Positions 1 through 12,746 of a stretch of DNA of 64,000 bases are shown here, in pieces. Positions within the stretch are counted from its first letter, which is position 1; the number at the start of each line of letters is the position of its first letter. The notes beneath the pieces were generated by a model. It did not search any database. It saw only the letters and a list, made by a program, of their open reading frames with translations, and was not told where the DNA came from. Source of the stretch: Macrobrachium rosenbergii (taxonomy: Eukaryota > Arthropoda > Malacostraca > Decapoda > Palaemonidae). Position numbers and translations under genes: made by a program. The stretch covers positions 40,664,009 to 40,728,008 of the forward strand of contig NC_089767.1 of assembly GCF_040412425.1 (NCBI RefSeq), read 5' to 3'.

Positions 1-2520
1 AACAATATTAACGTTTTGATCCCCAATTTAAAATACCTGTAAGCCCCAATGGTATTTAGGCAAATAGTCTTCCCTAGATATCTGTTGTAACACCCTCAAC
101 AATGTCCCAAAATCTCTACAGCAGTGTTAATATAATATCTATGGTGGCCAGGCAGAGCATTTTCAAGGTATAAATCTGATTTTATTACTTACCAATAATT
201 GAGGGCACTGTTGTCAATCACCCTCTTTTCCACCTAACTGCTAATGGTCTGAAGGGGTTAGCATTCAAGTCTGATCTCTTCCCAAGTCTGAAAAAGATTG
301 AAAACTTTTTAAAAATCTGGCTTTGTACTGTAATGTTACGAAAGCAACTTTAACTAAAAATTTAATATGACAAGGTCTATGCCAATTTTTAGTAAAAATA
401 ATTGAATGATAAGCTAGAATAACTGGCTTCTACGGGGATTGATATGAAATCTTAATGAGGAATTAACAGAGAAAGTATGTATCCTACACCTCAGTGCTAC
501 CATACTGTGACATAGCAACGTGCTTTCTTCTCTATCGACAGTACGGTAGAGTACTTTAATCTTCACCAAAGCCTCCCACACCATGTGATGCAAAGGGCCC
601 TCAAATAATCAACACTAATGCCAAACTGACCCTGACAGCATCACTGGCGGAATGCAAAACTGTTAAGCATCGCACAGCGTCCAAGAAATAGTATATAAGG
701 CACTTGGGATAAAAATTATTGGGAGTAATTCATGGAGCATGGTTCCATTTCCATCTAAAATATCACAAGGATTTTAAAAGTGAGTTATAAATTCTTTTAC
801 ATATTATACTACACCACATCTTTTATTACTGTACACATATACAATGCACAAGTGCTTAATAAAGCACTCAAATCTGATTGCTTATTGGACATACGGAAAT
901 GAATGCCAGTATTTACACGGTCCCGAATGTTTAAACAAGCAGACGAGTTTCTTTAATTTCGTCTAATCTATCACTTAAAACACTGACAATGGGTGTATAA
1001 ACCTTTTGTATAACTTAATATATTTTTCCTTACTAGTTCAGTATACAATATTGCACTTTTACAGTTGTTTAGAACTTTGTCATGTAAGTTTATTATGATT
1101 ACAGAAATAGTTAAAATGAAAAAATGTATCAAATGAAAACAACTCATCATAAATTGTTACTTTTTTTTTACAGCTTTTGCCTAAATCTTGTGTTATTCAG
1201 TATATTTCATAAGTTCCAGTAACATTCAAAGACATTCCAAATACTTAGGTTAATAAGAGGAATAATTGCAGCAAAGTCTTACCACACATTATCACACAAA
1301 CAAACGGTACGAAAAAAAAAAAAAATTCTGGTTACCTCATTATCTTTATACACATTTCCCCCCAATCAAAATAATTCAAGCATCAGGCCTTGATTCCCGA
1401 GAAAAGCTTTCCTTGGGAGTTCCTCAAAATTCGACAGTAGTTTTGTGCGTTCTATGTGCGAAAGCCTACATTTGAATGGCCCGCTTTCAAAAGACCAGGT
1501 TTCTCGAGCAATCAAGGCCCCCCCCCTGGAAAAAATGCTTAGCGACCGCGGTTAAACCACTCTGTGTTATGTAAGGATATGGGTACCTCACCTGCACATA
1601 CAAGATTGGAATTTCAATCCCACTCCACAATATTCTCAACCTTCCCGTCTATACTTATACACATGCGTTGTATTGTATGTTACATGCTTTACACCAGACC
1701 CCAGAAATCTGAAACATAAGCTTGAGTGAGGAAGAGGTCTCAATCATTAGTAGAAGGTGCTGATCCTCTGGCAGCCAATCAGCTTTTAGAGAGATATATA
1801 TATATACATATATTTTTTTTTAGGACTCATCACCTCTCAAGTGATGTTTTAGAACCTGAGGTGTAAACTGCTCATAGAACAATATACTTTTTGTATGCTA
1901 ATATTCAAACGCTGTTTTCTTACCCTTTTAAAATGTATCGAGGCTGTGATTCATGAACTGCATGAATTACTGTTATTATCATTATTCAGATGAACCCTAT
2001 TCATATGGTACAGGCCCACCAAAGGGGCCACTGACTTGAAATTCGAGCTTCCAGAGAATCTTATGGTGTTCATTAGGAAGAGAAGGTAAAGGGAGATACA
2101 GAAACAAAAAAAGATTGCAATTATTAAAAAGATAAAAAATAAATTAATAATGTATTAAAATGCAAGGGGAATAGCATTAGGGTAGTAATGCTTTGCATCT
2201 TTGCTTGAACTTTTGAAGTTCCAATTGCACAACACAAAATTAAAATTAAAACGGCTACATCGTACTAAGACGATATTTTTTAAAGCTCCTGCACCCAGTA
2301 AGATCTAGGTGATAACTAATGTCACCCACATAAAGAGAAGCCTATCTCAGTTGCTAAAAAAATCACTTTGTAACAATCTGAAGATCAGTGATATATGCAA
2401 ATATATGTAAAAAACAAAAATCCTTGGCTTTACTGATCAACGATGAGAATGAGCTTTAGAAAGTTGCAACATATAAATCAAAAGTCAAAACATAAGAAAC
2501 TGTAATTATTAATAAATACT
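1..2520. other. AT-rich non-coding stretch, no gene recognised
   Basis: No exon with convincing splice sites and codon pattern was found on either strand. The sequence is AT-rich with short homopolymer runs and scattered ATTTA-like motifs. It lies downstream of the minus-strand exon at 2524-2678, so part of it may be the intron or 3' UTR of that gene. A short open frame at 1266-1475 has no support beyond length. Confidence 0.4.
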
Positions 2521-2523
2521 CAC

Positions 2524-4489
2524 CAAATTTTTGTCTCAACATTGTACTTTCTTCTCCCAGCCAATGTTTCCCACGCCCCCAGAGGGACGAACGTAAGCAA
2601 AGATGAAGTCAAAAATGTTGTTGTTCGAGAAGAAACTATCTTGCAACATGATAAGGTTTTCTGTCTTGGACACCCTTTCTGAAAAAAAAATTATATAAAG
2701 TACTAGTGGTTTACCTCATAATCACGGACTCTCCTTTGCATAAAATGGTACATGATTCTTAAGTCTATACAATAGTACCAAGTTTCCCCATTGACAGAAA
2801 TTTTTGTGAATGTTTGATTGATTAAACTTCAGAAAAGCCTACTGCTCAAATATATTACATTAATGTACTTGAAGTATTCGTTTTCCCCCAACTTCAATTT
2901 TGAAATACTTTACTGTATTTCAGCTACAGTATACAAGAATATATTTCTTATAAATCTACCTGGTTTTAGGTTCTATGTAAACTAGTTGAAACTGGATTGC
3001 CAACTTTACAAAGAAAATATTGCACTGGATAAAAAAAAATTCCAAGAAACATGTTACTAACACGTTCAAAGTAATCTTATCATTATTTCAGAAGTCAATT
3101 ATTAATGCATTCGCTTTATTTTATTTCTGATGAAGGCCTCCGCCGTTACCCAAGTTCATTTCAAAATGTCCTGTTTATTATTAAATTAGGGTAATAAACT
3201 AAATCCTAAAAATGCCAAACTATAGCTTAAAGATCCAATTTGTTATATTAAGATCCACATAATTCAGCTACCGTATCGACAATATTGGCTAAGAGCATAC
3301 CCCATATAATAGGGACTGGGACTATAATGCTTGATGTGCCCTTCATAAAGATTATCCATTATTTGATGAGCACTTTCCTTTTCAAATAATAAGGAAAACA
3401 CTCCCACACCCCCCTTTTTTTATCTAAAGCCATCCTATATATAAGTTATAGAGGCAAACAAGATTAGGCTGAACAGAACCTCATAAGGTCTAAGGAAAAC
3501 AGAGAGAAAATCTAATAAATAAAAAGCATACTTGAACTTTAATTAGTTGCTAAGATGTTGGATGCTAACAGCGGAGAGCAACTGCATATGCCGTCAATCA
3601 AGGAGGTAAATTCTAACAATCATGAAAACTAAATATTGATGATTGGCCTTTGGCCTAAATTCTACATTTTAATCCAATCCAGTCTTATTGATGGAAACTA
3701 ATACAGTAATCTATATGGTAACAATACGGTTAATATGACTATTTACACATCGCGACACTTATATCATGTAAAACCGAATGTTATTTCCAGGCTCTATAGA
3801 CTTTGGTTATTTCAAAAGGGACAAACGAATGCGTCGGAATTCGTAATGAAGGAAAGAGCTACGCAACATCCCTTCAAATTGACTTTCAACAAGTGGATAT
3901 CCTCTATGTAGGAGCGGAAATTCGCCGAAGAAAAGGCGTGGAATGGACATCCCAGTGAGGGTGCCTAATGAGTGTGACTCACGCTATATTATGTTAGTAA
4001 CACTATGTGGTGAAGAGAGAAAGATTGTCTTCGGTGTCCATGCAGAGCTGTCATGGCCATGTAGGTACTTGTGGTAAACACACTGACGGAGAAACGGGAG
4101 GGAAAGAAACAGGACAATAAAGGAAGATATAGAGAAACACAAGACCCACAATTACAAAATTCTAAACAATGTGATTTTACAGAAGCGACTGTGAACGGAC
4201 AAAGTCCCTTGAAATTTTTCTTCGAAACTGACCGAGTTTCCTAGAATCATCATTAATCACGATTTCCCTCTACTTTTAGGCTATGGGATTCCTTCATATC
4301 CGAATTCCCTGGTTACCCTCCACACCCAAGTCCTAGAATTTCTTCCCTTTTTCGGTATTCCTGAAGTACCAGGCCCACCTTAATGTCATGGAATTTGGGA
4401 CGGGCCGTCGTGACGTCTAGCCAAGTCCAAGTCTCTGGAGCAGTACTTACCTGTTCTGGGTTCCCCTGGGGAATCTACATCACGATCCT
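2524..4489 (-). CDS. Two-exon fragment of an unrecognised minus-strand gene (3' end)
   Basis: Two minus-strand exons join in one frame. Exon 4489-4451 (39 nt) has an acceptor ending taatcag and a strong donor CAG|gtaagt; only one of its three frames is open, and it reads DRDVDSPGEPRT. It ends in phase 1. Exon 2678-2524 follows a polypyrimidine tract with tttcag and starts in phase 1. It continues with RVSKTENLIMLQDSFF, then a Phe/Ile-rich stretch, and ends WEKKVQC with TGA at 2538-2536. A gtgagt donor after the stop suggests either a 3' UTR intron or use of another frame. Third-position choice in the frame used looks like real coding sequence. I do not recognise the protein, and upstream exons were not found. 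The gene could start near the promoter-like block at 5225-5300. It could also be read in the alternative open frame of the second exon, but exon 1 does not allow that phase. Confidence 0.35.
2690..4440. other. Intron-like AT-rich DNA
   Basis: This stretch separates the two minus-strand exons described for 2524-4489. No repeats of note or other exons are seen. Confidence 0.35.
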
Positions 4490-4576
4490 CTGATTACAAA
4501 TGCGCCACTTCTACAGTAGACGATGAAATTATATAAATGTCGTCACTGTCTCCCATCACCACATTTTCACACTTAT

Positions 4577-4579
<3 letters not shown>

Positions 4580-4652
<73 letters not shown>
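4580..4652. repeat. (GA)n microsatellite
   Basis: This is an uninterrupted GA dinucleotide array of about 72 bp. It produces spurious Arg-Glu and Ser-Leu open frames on the two strands. A short (CT)n run lies at about 4892-4917. Confidence 0.97.
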
Positions 4653-4655
<3 letters not shown>

Positions 4656-5224
4656 TCCCACCTTCTGACTCACCAATCAGTATGCAAAAGAAAAAGTTCT
4701 CACATTAGTCACAATCAGATATACAAAAATTACTGATAACTACAGTCGTCTGTCACACCTTGGGAATTTTGACTCCTCCACTCATCTCTAATGAAGAGGT
4801 TAATTAAGGAAATAACCTCTCACTACTGACACGGAAAGCTTCATAGATTGCTTATCATTCATCAACGGTCTTACCCCCTTTCAATGTATTCATCTCTCTC
4901 TCTCTCTCTCTCTCTCCTCGTGAAATTTAAGGTCAATGAAATAACACAACAGCATTTATACAGTAAACATTACCACTGAAGGCAGTAATTATCACTGGAC
5001 TATGTTCGTGCTTTGAGCTGTTATATTTAAACAATCACATTCGCATAATATACGTAAATATACCCCCATAATTCAAAACAAAAATGCTTTATGAAACACA
5101 CGCCGATTCAACCAATGATAATCTAGAAACAGATTCAGTACTAACGCTCTTCTGTAAATCTGTAAATTGCCATATCGCAGACAAAAACATTAAAATTCAA
5201 TAAAGTTTGCAAGGTCTGCTAACG

Positions 5225-5300
5225 CACGCTTGTGACGTCATACGTGACGTCACCACTACGTAAACTTCGCGTAGCCGTTAACGCATGCGCTGTTCAGGAT
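5225..5300. promoter_or_regulatory. Promoter-like block with tandem CRE sites and an NRF-1-like site
   Basis: Two perfect palindromic TGACGTCA elements (CRE/ATF sites) lie at 5233-5240 and 5245-5252, with 12 bp between their starts. An NRF-1-like GCATGCGC core lies at 5283-5290. The block is rich in CpG compared with its AT-rich surroundings. It lies immediately upstream of the plus-strand candidate first exon (ATG at 5301) and about 0.75 kb upstream of the minus-strand exons. CRE and NRF-1 sites are typical of TATA-less, often bidirectional, housekeeping promoters. That it drives genes both ways is inference. Confidence 0.5.
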
Positions 5301-5359
5301 ATGAACGAGAAAGAGTCGGATTTCTGGAAATTTTGTAAAGCTGATATCAAGGAGGGGAA
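5301..5359 (+). CDS. Candidate first coding exon of an unrecognised plus-strand gene
   Basis: An ATG just downstream of the CRE/NRF-1 block opens a frame reading MNEKESDFWKFCKADIKEG, and ends at a strong donor GGGGAA|gtaagt in phase 2. Codon use and placement fit a first exon. No second exon in a matching phase was found, and the protein was not recognised. The next exon could lie inside the long first intron of the M28-like gene or further on. The exon is short, so a chance frame cannot be excluded. Confidence 0.3.
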
Positions 5360-6134
5360 GTAAGTACTAATCACTTGTAGATCTTTCTTAATTTCAAGAT
5401 ATTTCTCGCCGTTTTAATTTTACTCTGGCAAACCATGTTATATAACCTCCGCTCGCTCTCTCTCTCAATCAATCCCAACATTTTTGGTTCTTCTCGTCTC
5501 CTGAATACATACTTCTGAATTACACATCCCATTACAACAGCCAATCACTCGTCCTCCAATTCTCTCCCTGTGACCAAACCATCTTTGAGCACTGATCCAT
5601 CTTTTCACACACACAATTAACACTTGATTGTATTAAACAATTTTCTTTTTCAAATAAATAAATAAATGTGCGTGTTTTATGCAAGTCTATCTGTAATGTA
5701 TGTATGCATATGTATCTGTTAGTGTATACATACTCATCATAAAAAAAAAATGTTTAAAATAGGTAGTTTTGAATAAATATAGCGCGCGCACGCACGCATG
5801 CACACACAACCGTATAAACTCGAAACACATTGTCTTCTAACATGGAGAGGGGGTGTATCCTATCCTCCACACAAGACCGAGGCCGAGGTCAGGTCAAGAG
5901 GGCCGAAACGAACACGCGAGATGTACACCGCTTCCTTCACACCGACGGGAAACGATAAAATCCCACCACCACGAGGTCTATATCAGCACTTCAGCGATAA
6001 GGAAGGCTGTTTGTTGGTCCTATGTGACTCCCGGCTCAAGTGAAGTCACACCGTCAGTAGAACACTGACAGCCGTCAGCAGTGAACGTGTGTCGAGACGG
6101 TGACTTCCCCTTCCTGTGAGAACTGGACCGAGCC
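5360..6134 (+). promoter_or_regulatory. 5' flank and leader of the plus-strand M28-like gene
   Basis: From about 5780 the DNA becomes more GC-rich than its surroundings and leads to the ATG at 6135, which sits in a good initiation context (gagccATGG). A GATAAG core is present at about 5996. No clear TATA box was seen. Short open frames at 5798-6068 overlap this leader and have no other support. Confidence 0.35.
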
Positions 6135-6618
6135 ATGGCTGCTTCCAATTGGATTTCTGTGGTGTCTGCGTTGATCATCGGTAATGAAAATTTGTATGTT
6201 TAGATATTGATCTAGAAAGTGTCTTTTTATGCTGATCATCGGTAAAGCAAAGTCGTGGTAGATTCATATATTATGCTAAGTCGTGTGTTTAAATGAGATA
6301 TTTATATTTATAACCGTTGGAAGTTATTGAAAAGCGCTCTTCAGTGGTAAGTACACGCAGAGATTAGCTTTTTGAAAGGACTTTTTATATTGAATTTCCG
6401 TTATTTGCGACCATTCGGCTAGTTACATGAATGCTAAATATATACTGTGCACCGAAATCATAGTAAGAAAGCAAAATCATAAGGAGAAAGTGCCATTACA
6501 TTTAAATTTTGATTTCATCACGCAAACAAAATTTAATGGGGACAAAGTATCTCTATTCTACATTTTAGTTGCGGTATGAATGACCATATGTTGTGCTATG
6601 GATTCACAGTGAGAATAC

Positions 6619-6667
<49 letters not shown>

Positions 6668-9600
6668 CATAGTATATACATATGTGTGTACATATATAAT
6701 ATTTTCAATATTAAATCTCAGTCACTCGATTCGCCTCCCCCTGGATCTACGAGAGTTAACGCAAAAATATTCCATGGCGTACGTGATCCCACCACTATAA
6801 CCAGGCCATTTTTTTTTTATTGCCATTAGTCTTACATGGAATATAACGACGACAGATACAACACAAATTAGGCATGATGAACCTTCTACTTCACTATCTT
6901 TCAAGTCCTTTAATAACTTTTTCCATTTTTAATTGTATATAGTGTATCATTTTTTCATTATTTCTCTGGACTAGCATTGGCATATTTTCATGGTTTATAT
7001 TGAAGTTATTCAATATACATCAAAGGGGAATGCTAAAATACAACATGCCCTTTTATTTGATTGAATATTTCAACTTGAATTCATTCTAACTGTTTTAAAA
7101 TGTTTTTACTTGATCTAATTATTACATTTCTGTTACTTTATTGTTTTGAAACAATAGAGTAACTTATCTAATTATTTTGTACACCAATAATCAAACCGAA
7201 CACGACTAGTTATAATACATCTAGTACAGTAGTCAATAATGCTGTTATGAATGCATTAAAGGTGTAATGTACTAACAAATTCTGCAACAGTAACCGTACC
7301 AAAGAAATGAACATAAATTTTTTTTAAATATCGAGCCTAACCTAAAGGTGCATAGCATGAGGTGTACTAAACTTAAAGTGAGATCCTGGTCTATGCATCC
7401 CCACCCCCACCCCTGTCATGGGCTCACATAGTGCATGAGTTAGCCTGTCAAGAATACATTCCATTTCAGAGGCCAAAGCTCCTGAGATAAGCAAGACTTT
7501 TTGAAGCCCCTCATGAGCATAGACAGTGCCACCTAAGAGGTCCATGCCCTTCAATCAAAAGACCTGGCTTAAGGTAGATAAGGAGGTGCGCCATTAGCTG
7601 AACAGTAGCTCCAACTGGAGACAGACCCCCACCTATTACACCAACTGCAAGAGCAGCCCCACTTTCCCTGATGCACATTATCTGACGACCTCCAGAAGAA
7701 CATGTACATCTGCAAGACCTCCAAGAAAAACCTCTCTCACATAGGGTTACAGGATAACTTCTTATCTTGAAGGTTGAAGGTACGAACTGACTCATGGGAC
7801 CATAGGGCATGTGGCTGACAGGGAAGTTGGGCCAGAGGGAGTCTCTTTCCTGTCTACATATGCAAGCCCCAACCCTTACTTTGATATGTTTCAGAACAGC
7901 AACATCTCCAAAGGCTTGAGCTCATAAAAACTCCCATTATGAGGTTCCTAGTATCCAGCCACCATGAAAGGTTTTCTCTTAGCTTACGGGCATGAAGCGA
8001 AAGTGGAGGTTGCCAGAGGCCGACCAATGCTGCTTCAGTACTCACTGAAGTGAGCCTCGATGGAGGCATCTATGATAGAGAAGCTTTCCCAGAGATGCTG
8101 GGTGACTGAAAGCAACCTACCTATACATAGCTGGTTGTTCCTGATGCAAGAGCAACTACCCTGTCACTGAATGCAGCCAGAGGAAAATGAGAAGGCAGGT
8201 CAGGGAGGGGTGGTGCTGTCTGGGAGGAAGGCACCAAAAAGAAAGGGGATACCAACATCAGAGAATTGCCCCCTAAAGACACTGGCAAACACTTTTTGGC
8301 TTTGCTCCATTTGCTGCCAAACCTCATCCACTTCAAAGATGCGGATACCATTGGTGATAATGTGGGGATTTTTCTTTTAGGTACTGGAAAAGTGGATAAA
8401 AAATGCCAAATATAAGACAAAACTAAACTTGTCATGCTCGGCAAACTGTGTTATGGTGTTAATGTATTGTTATGCTGCATCTTATTGTAACAATGACTCA
8501 CCATACAGTGATTAGCCTTCCCCCTAGAATTTGAGGCACCTTTCTGCTAGGCAAAAGCTTTTGAAATGAGTAATTACTAAGATGAGTTGTGTTCTAAAAT
8601 TATTGTCTGTTCATACTGTGACATCACATTCAATCACTGCTTCGCTTTACACTCATACCAAAGGGTCTCTCCATCTGTTTCCATTAGTGAACTTATGAGG
8701 TCACTGCACAACAGGCCATGCGCAGTGGTGCACCTTGTGTGCTAGGATATTCTCTTTTATTTGCTATGCAATACAGTCCGCTCTGACATTTGTTATCCCT
8801 GCTGTGCAGTGTGATGGTGGTATCATGATGCTTCTCATGGTTTTTCCATGTTCTGCTAGTCAACTGTTCTTCAGTCATGTGCCTGATAACTTCTGCCTAT
8901 ACCTTCATGTTATGAAGTGAATTATTCTGTACTTTTTGACAACTATGTTCACTCTAAAATTTTTGAAACTGGGGTTTTCTGATCATCTGGATGATATGGT
9001 CATTTTAAAACTTTTGGTACTGTAACTTCATAGTTTCTGATTTATAGGAATGCAAGTCGGGTTACATGGGTAGAATGAGATGTTCTGAGTTTGGTCAAGT
9101 TAGAGAAGGTTAGTTTAGGATACTTCAATGTTACTGAGCCATGGGATAGGTTAGGTTAGGAGGGGGGAGGGGATACAAGGCTGACAATTCCCACTGGAAA
9201 TACTATACTGATGAAAAAGGCAACATATAAAAGAGGTATATAGACAATTTTTTTTCTGATTTACAGCCACCAAGCCAGATTGGGGGCGTGGGATTTTACC
9301 ACAGGCCCATAACTACATACATCATTTTGTCACTAATTTTTGCATCTATCTTGGTAATCCCAGCAATGATTACTCTGACATTCTCGTCACAAGTACTGTA
9401 TACAGTTCCTGAGATACAGGTAGAACTCAGAAATGAAAACTATGTATAGTTTACATAATGACCCCATATCAATTATGGTTTTCCAGGAGTACAATCTTAT
9501 GGTCTACCTTTGCATTAATAATATGTCTAATGGCCAATGATGAATGGTTTTGGGAGAATTTTCATAAGTTAACAATATTCATTCTATGTATGCACAGCTT

Positions 9601-12600
9601 CAAAATACTTAAATGGATTTTTAAGTCTGTCTGACCCTGAAGTGTGTGTAACCGATTTTCTGTTGTTTATTACAAGATGATCCTTTTTTCTGCATTTTTA
9701 ATGTCTACATGATGCCATTTAATGTCTACATGATGCCATTTAATGTCTACATGATGCCATTTAATGTCTATATGATGCAATTTTTCATTTTGAACTTCCC
9801 ACGTTTGGGGAGTCAAAAAATAACAATCAAAATTGTTCAAATCACATGAAATTAGTAATACAGTACTGTACTATGATAATTCAATTCCTCACCACAGCAA
9901 ATTTAACTACAGAAATAGTCAAATAATGGTGATTTTTGCATTTTTTCCATTATTATTGCACTGAAGGTGTTTCATTCTAAATTCATGTAGGTGAAAGTCC
10001 CTTGCAGAGTCCAGGTTATTCACAAGAGCTTGTGTGAAAATTTGTTTTCTTTATAGTAATAATAATCCACTGCTTTCATCATTTACATTTTAAATAAATT
10101 TTTATGCTCATGTGCCCAAACCCTTTCAACTTTGGACAATTTTCACACCAGACTGTTCAGTTTAACAATGGCTGTCTTGTGTGCAGAGTGCTGACGGAGA
10201 TTAGTGATATATTCTGGAAGTAATACCTTCCTCTTATAAATGCCTCTCATGAAATAAACTTTGGCTGCATTGGCCAGGTAAGGTATATGCTGTGCACGGG
10301 GTAAACAGGCAGTTCTGAGAATGGCAAAGTCCCCCTCGGCTGGTAAGAACCCAGTGCCCTTGCTTAGGTGAGCGGGGGGAGGAACAAAACCCCTCCAACT
10401 AGTTATGGACCCAGCACCCTATGTTAAGTTAGGTTTGGAAAGGTGGTAAAACTGCAGACTACCAAGATGCCCCTCTAGCTCGGTAACAACCAGTTTACAT
10501 GCAAGATGGGCTCAGTGTGTAGTACCAGCCCCTTGGGGATAAATGTCAAAAAAAAAAAAATGCAAATATCACATAAATAAACAAAAGGCATAAACACAAA
10601 CAAAAACATATGACAGTAAATATTCTGGTCAGCAACTGTCAGGCATCAGTCCGCAGCAGTAGTCCGTGTTTTTACCGTGAAGGTTAGGTCGGGGTGCATT
10701 CCTGCATTTTAGGCTATGTTTTATGCATTCTACGCTCTCGGTTAGGCTGGTGTGGGAATTTTAATACCCCACCACCCTAAGCTGGGTAAGGTTAGGATGC
10801 ATCTTTGTGATTAGCCTTGTACTAGGGTATCTTTGTTGTTTATAACATGTTTTGTGATTTGCACTCATTAAGGATATAAATTATGTATTTTTCATACCTA
10901 TCTTATGGTCTATTCATTTGAAACCTTTTAAATAGTGTAATTTTCACATTTTTTGTTCTCCCATCCCATTAAAAACATTAGTTTGCCGCTGCATTTCCCC
11001 CCCCCCATAACATACCTGTATATATAAATGGGCTGATGAAACATACCTAGGCCTAACTGCGTGATTTCCACCAACAATAAGCTAATTGTTTGAATACATA
11101 AATACGATATAATGGATAAGAAAATCATATGCTTCATTGATATTGAGGAGAATTTCTCACTGTATTACCCAAACCAACTGGAAATACATTTCAATGACCC
11201 TAGAAATAGGATGATTGGTCTAACCCCACCATTATCATAACACTGTACGGGTTGTGTACAACATTGGCATTCGTGACTTTACAAAAACTCATCAGAATCA
11301 CATAAAACTATCATAAAAAAATAGTACTCATCAATTTTAGAATGAATGTTGATATTTTAAATATTACCTACCGGCCAACTAGGCCTAGGGCTACAGAGCA
11401 GCCTAATCTAAAAGCTCAAAAAAAAAAAATTACAATAGGCCCACATACCTTGGGTACCACAACTTATGCAATTTTTTTTTTATCAGCCACTGAAACTAAT
11501 ATAAAACATAGAATGAAAATTGCCTTTCAAGTTTTTTAAATTCTTTTCGTCACCTTACACTGATGACAACAACACTTGTCACTGTAGATGTTTACAAACA
11601 TTGTTGACAATTTACTTTCATTGCTATACAATTTAGTGTTTGAAAAGAAAAAAAATGAATCTAGTCATAGATGATGCTGAAATGCACTTATAAGTAAAAT
11701 AAGTTTAGTTGCTGGTTTTTATGTATAGAAGGTAGCGTTCTAATCAGCTGGAAGCAGCTGAAATAATTAGGCATGTTGTTTCCTTTACAAACTTTCCTCT
11801 AAGCAGAATATGTTTTGTAAAGCTGAACGAAATAGGAAGACAATTTACAAGCGCAATATCACTTAGCCAGTGAATGAATAACTGGGTAAAATTATGAACT
11901 CAAAATGCAGCCAATGAATGAATAAGTGGGTATAATTATGAACTCAAAATGCACAATTATACGCATGCGCATTCACGTACATCATCGTGCAGGCACATAC
12001 ACTTCAGCCTTATTGCCGTGGCATAATAAACATAAGTAAATGAGCACAAGCCTGCTAACTCATAAGATCAGATTACTTAATATAAGCAGGGCACATTGAA
12101 ATTAAAACCCCTGAGATGAGGCAGATTAATTTAGATATGTGACATTGACAATTAAGATGGACATCGTGACAAATTTGCACCGTCACCTATGAATTATTGG
12201 TTTTATAAAATGATTCAATTAATCATACAATAAGTTTCTTTGGTTAAGCTGATAAAGGAGAGGAAGATTATACCTATCCAGACCAATTATGTAAGAGCGA
12301 GCACGACCGTTAAAGGAAATCTTTTTCACTTAAAGAAACGAGCGGGAAATATATAAGTGAATATTCGCTGGATATTTTCCATAATTTTTTATGGTATAAT
12401 ATCTTGTTTTATCCTGCCATTCGAGTCCTAATATTCTTCTTAAAGCTTTATTATCTATTCGGCAAATTTTCTTAGTAATAGTTTCATTGCTTTGTCATGA
12501 TTCATTGCTGTATAGCAATATGCATTACACTAGACTGATGTATAGGCCTGATCTTACGTAGGCTTATACAATTTTAATCTATTTGATTTTCAAATCGTCT

Positions 12601-12664
12601 TCAGCCTACCCATTGTCTGATTTGCATAAAAGAAAGTAATTGTGCCTAAATATTAGAAAAAAAA

Positions 12665-12746
<82 letters not shown>

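Noticed and set aside
4494..4708. Open frames made of Ser-Leu or Arg-Glu repeats (also at 20161-20463 and 27209-27514)
   Set aside because: They are translations of (GA)n arrays with no start context, splice sites or conserved sequence.
7342..8444. Cluster of minus-strand open frames, 60-107 codons
   Set aside because: The frames overlap in different phases, lack splice sites and match no family. More likely a decayed repeat in an intron.
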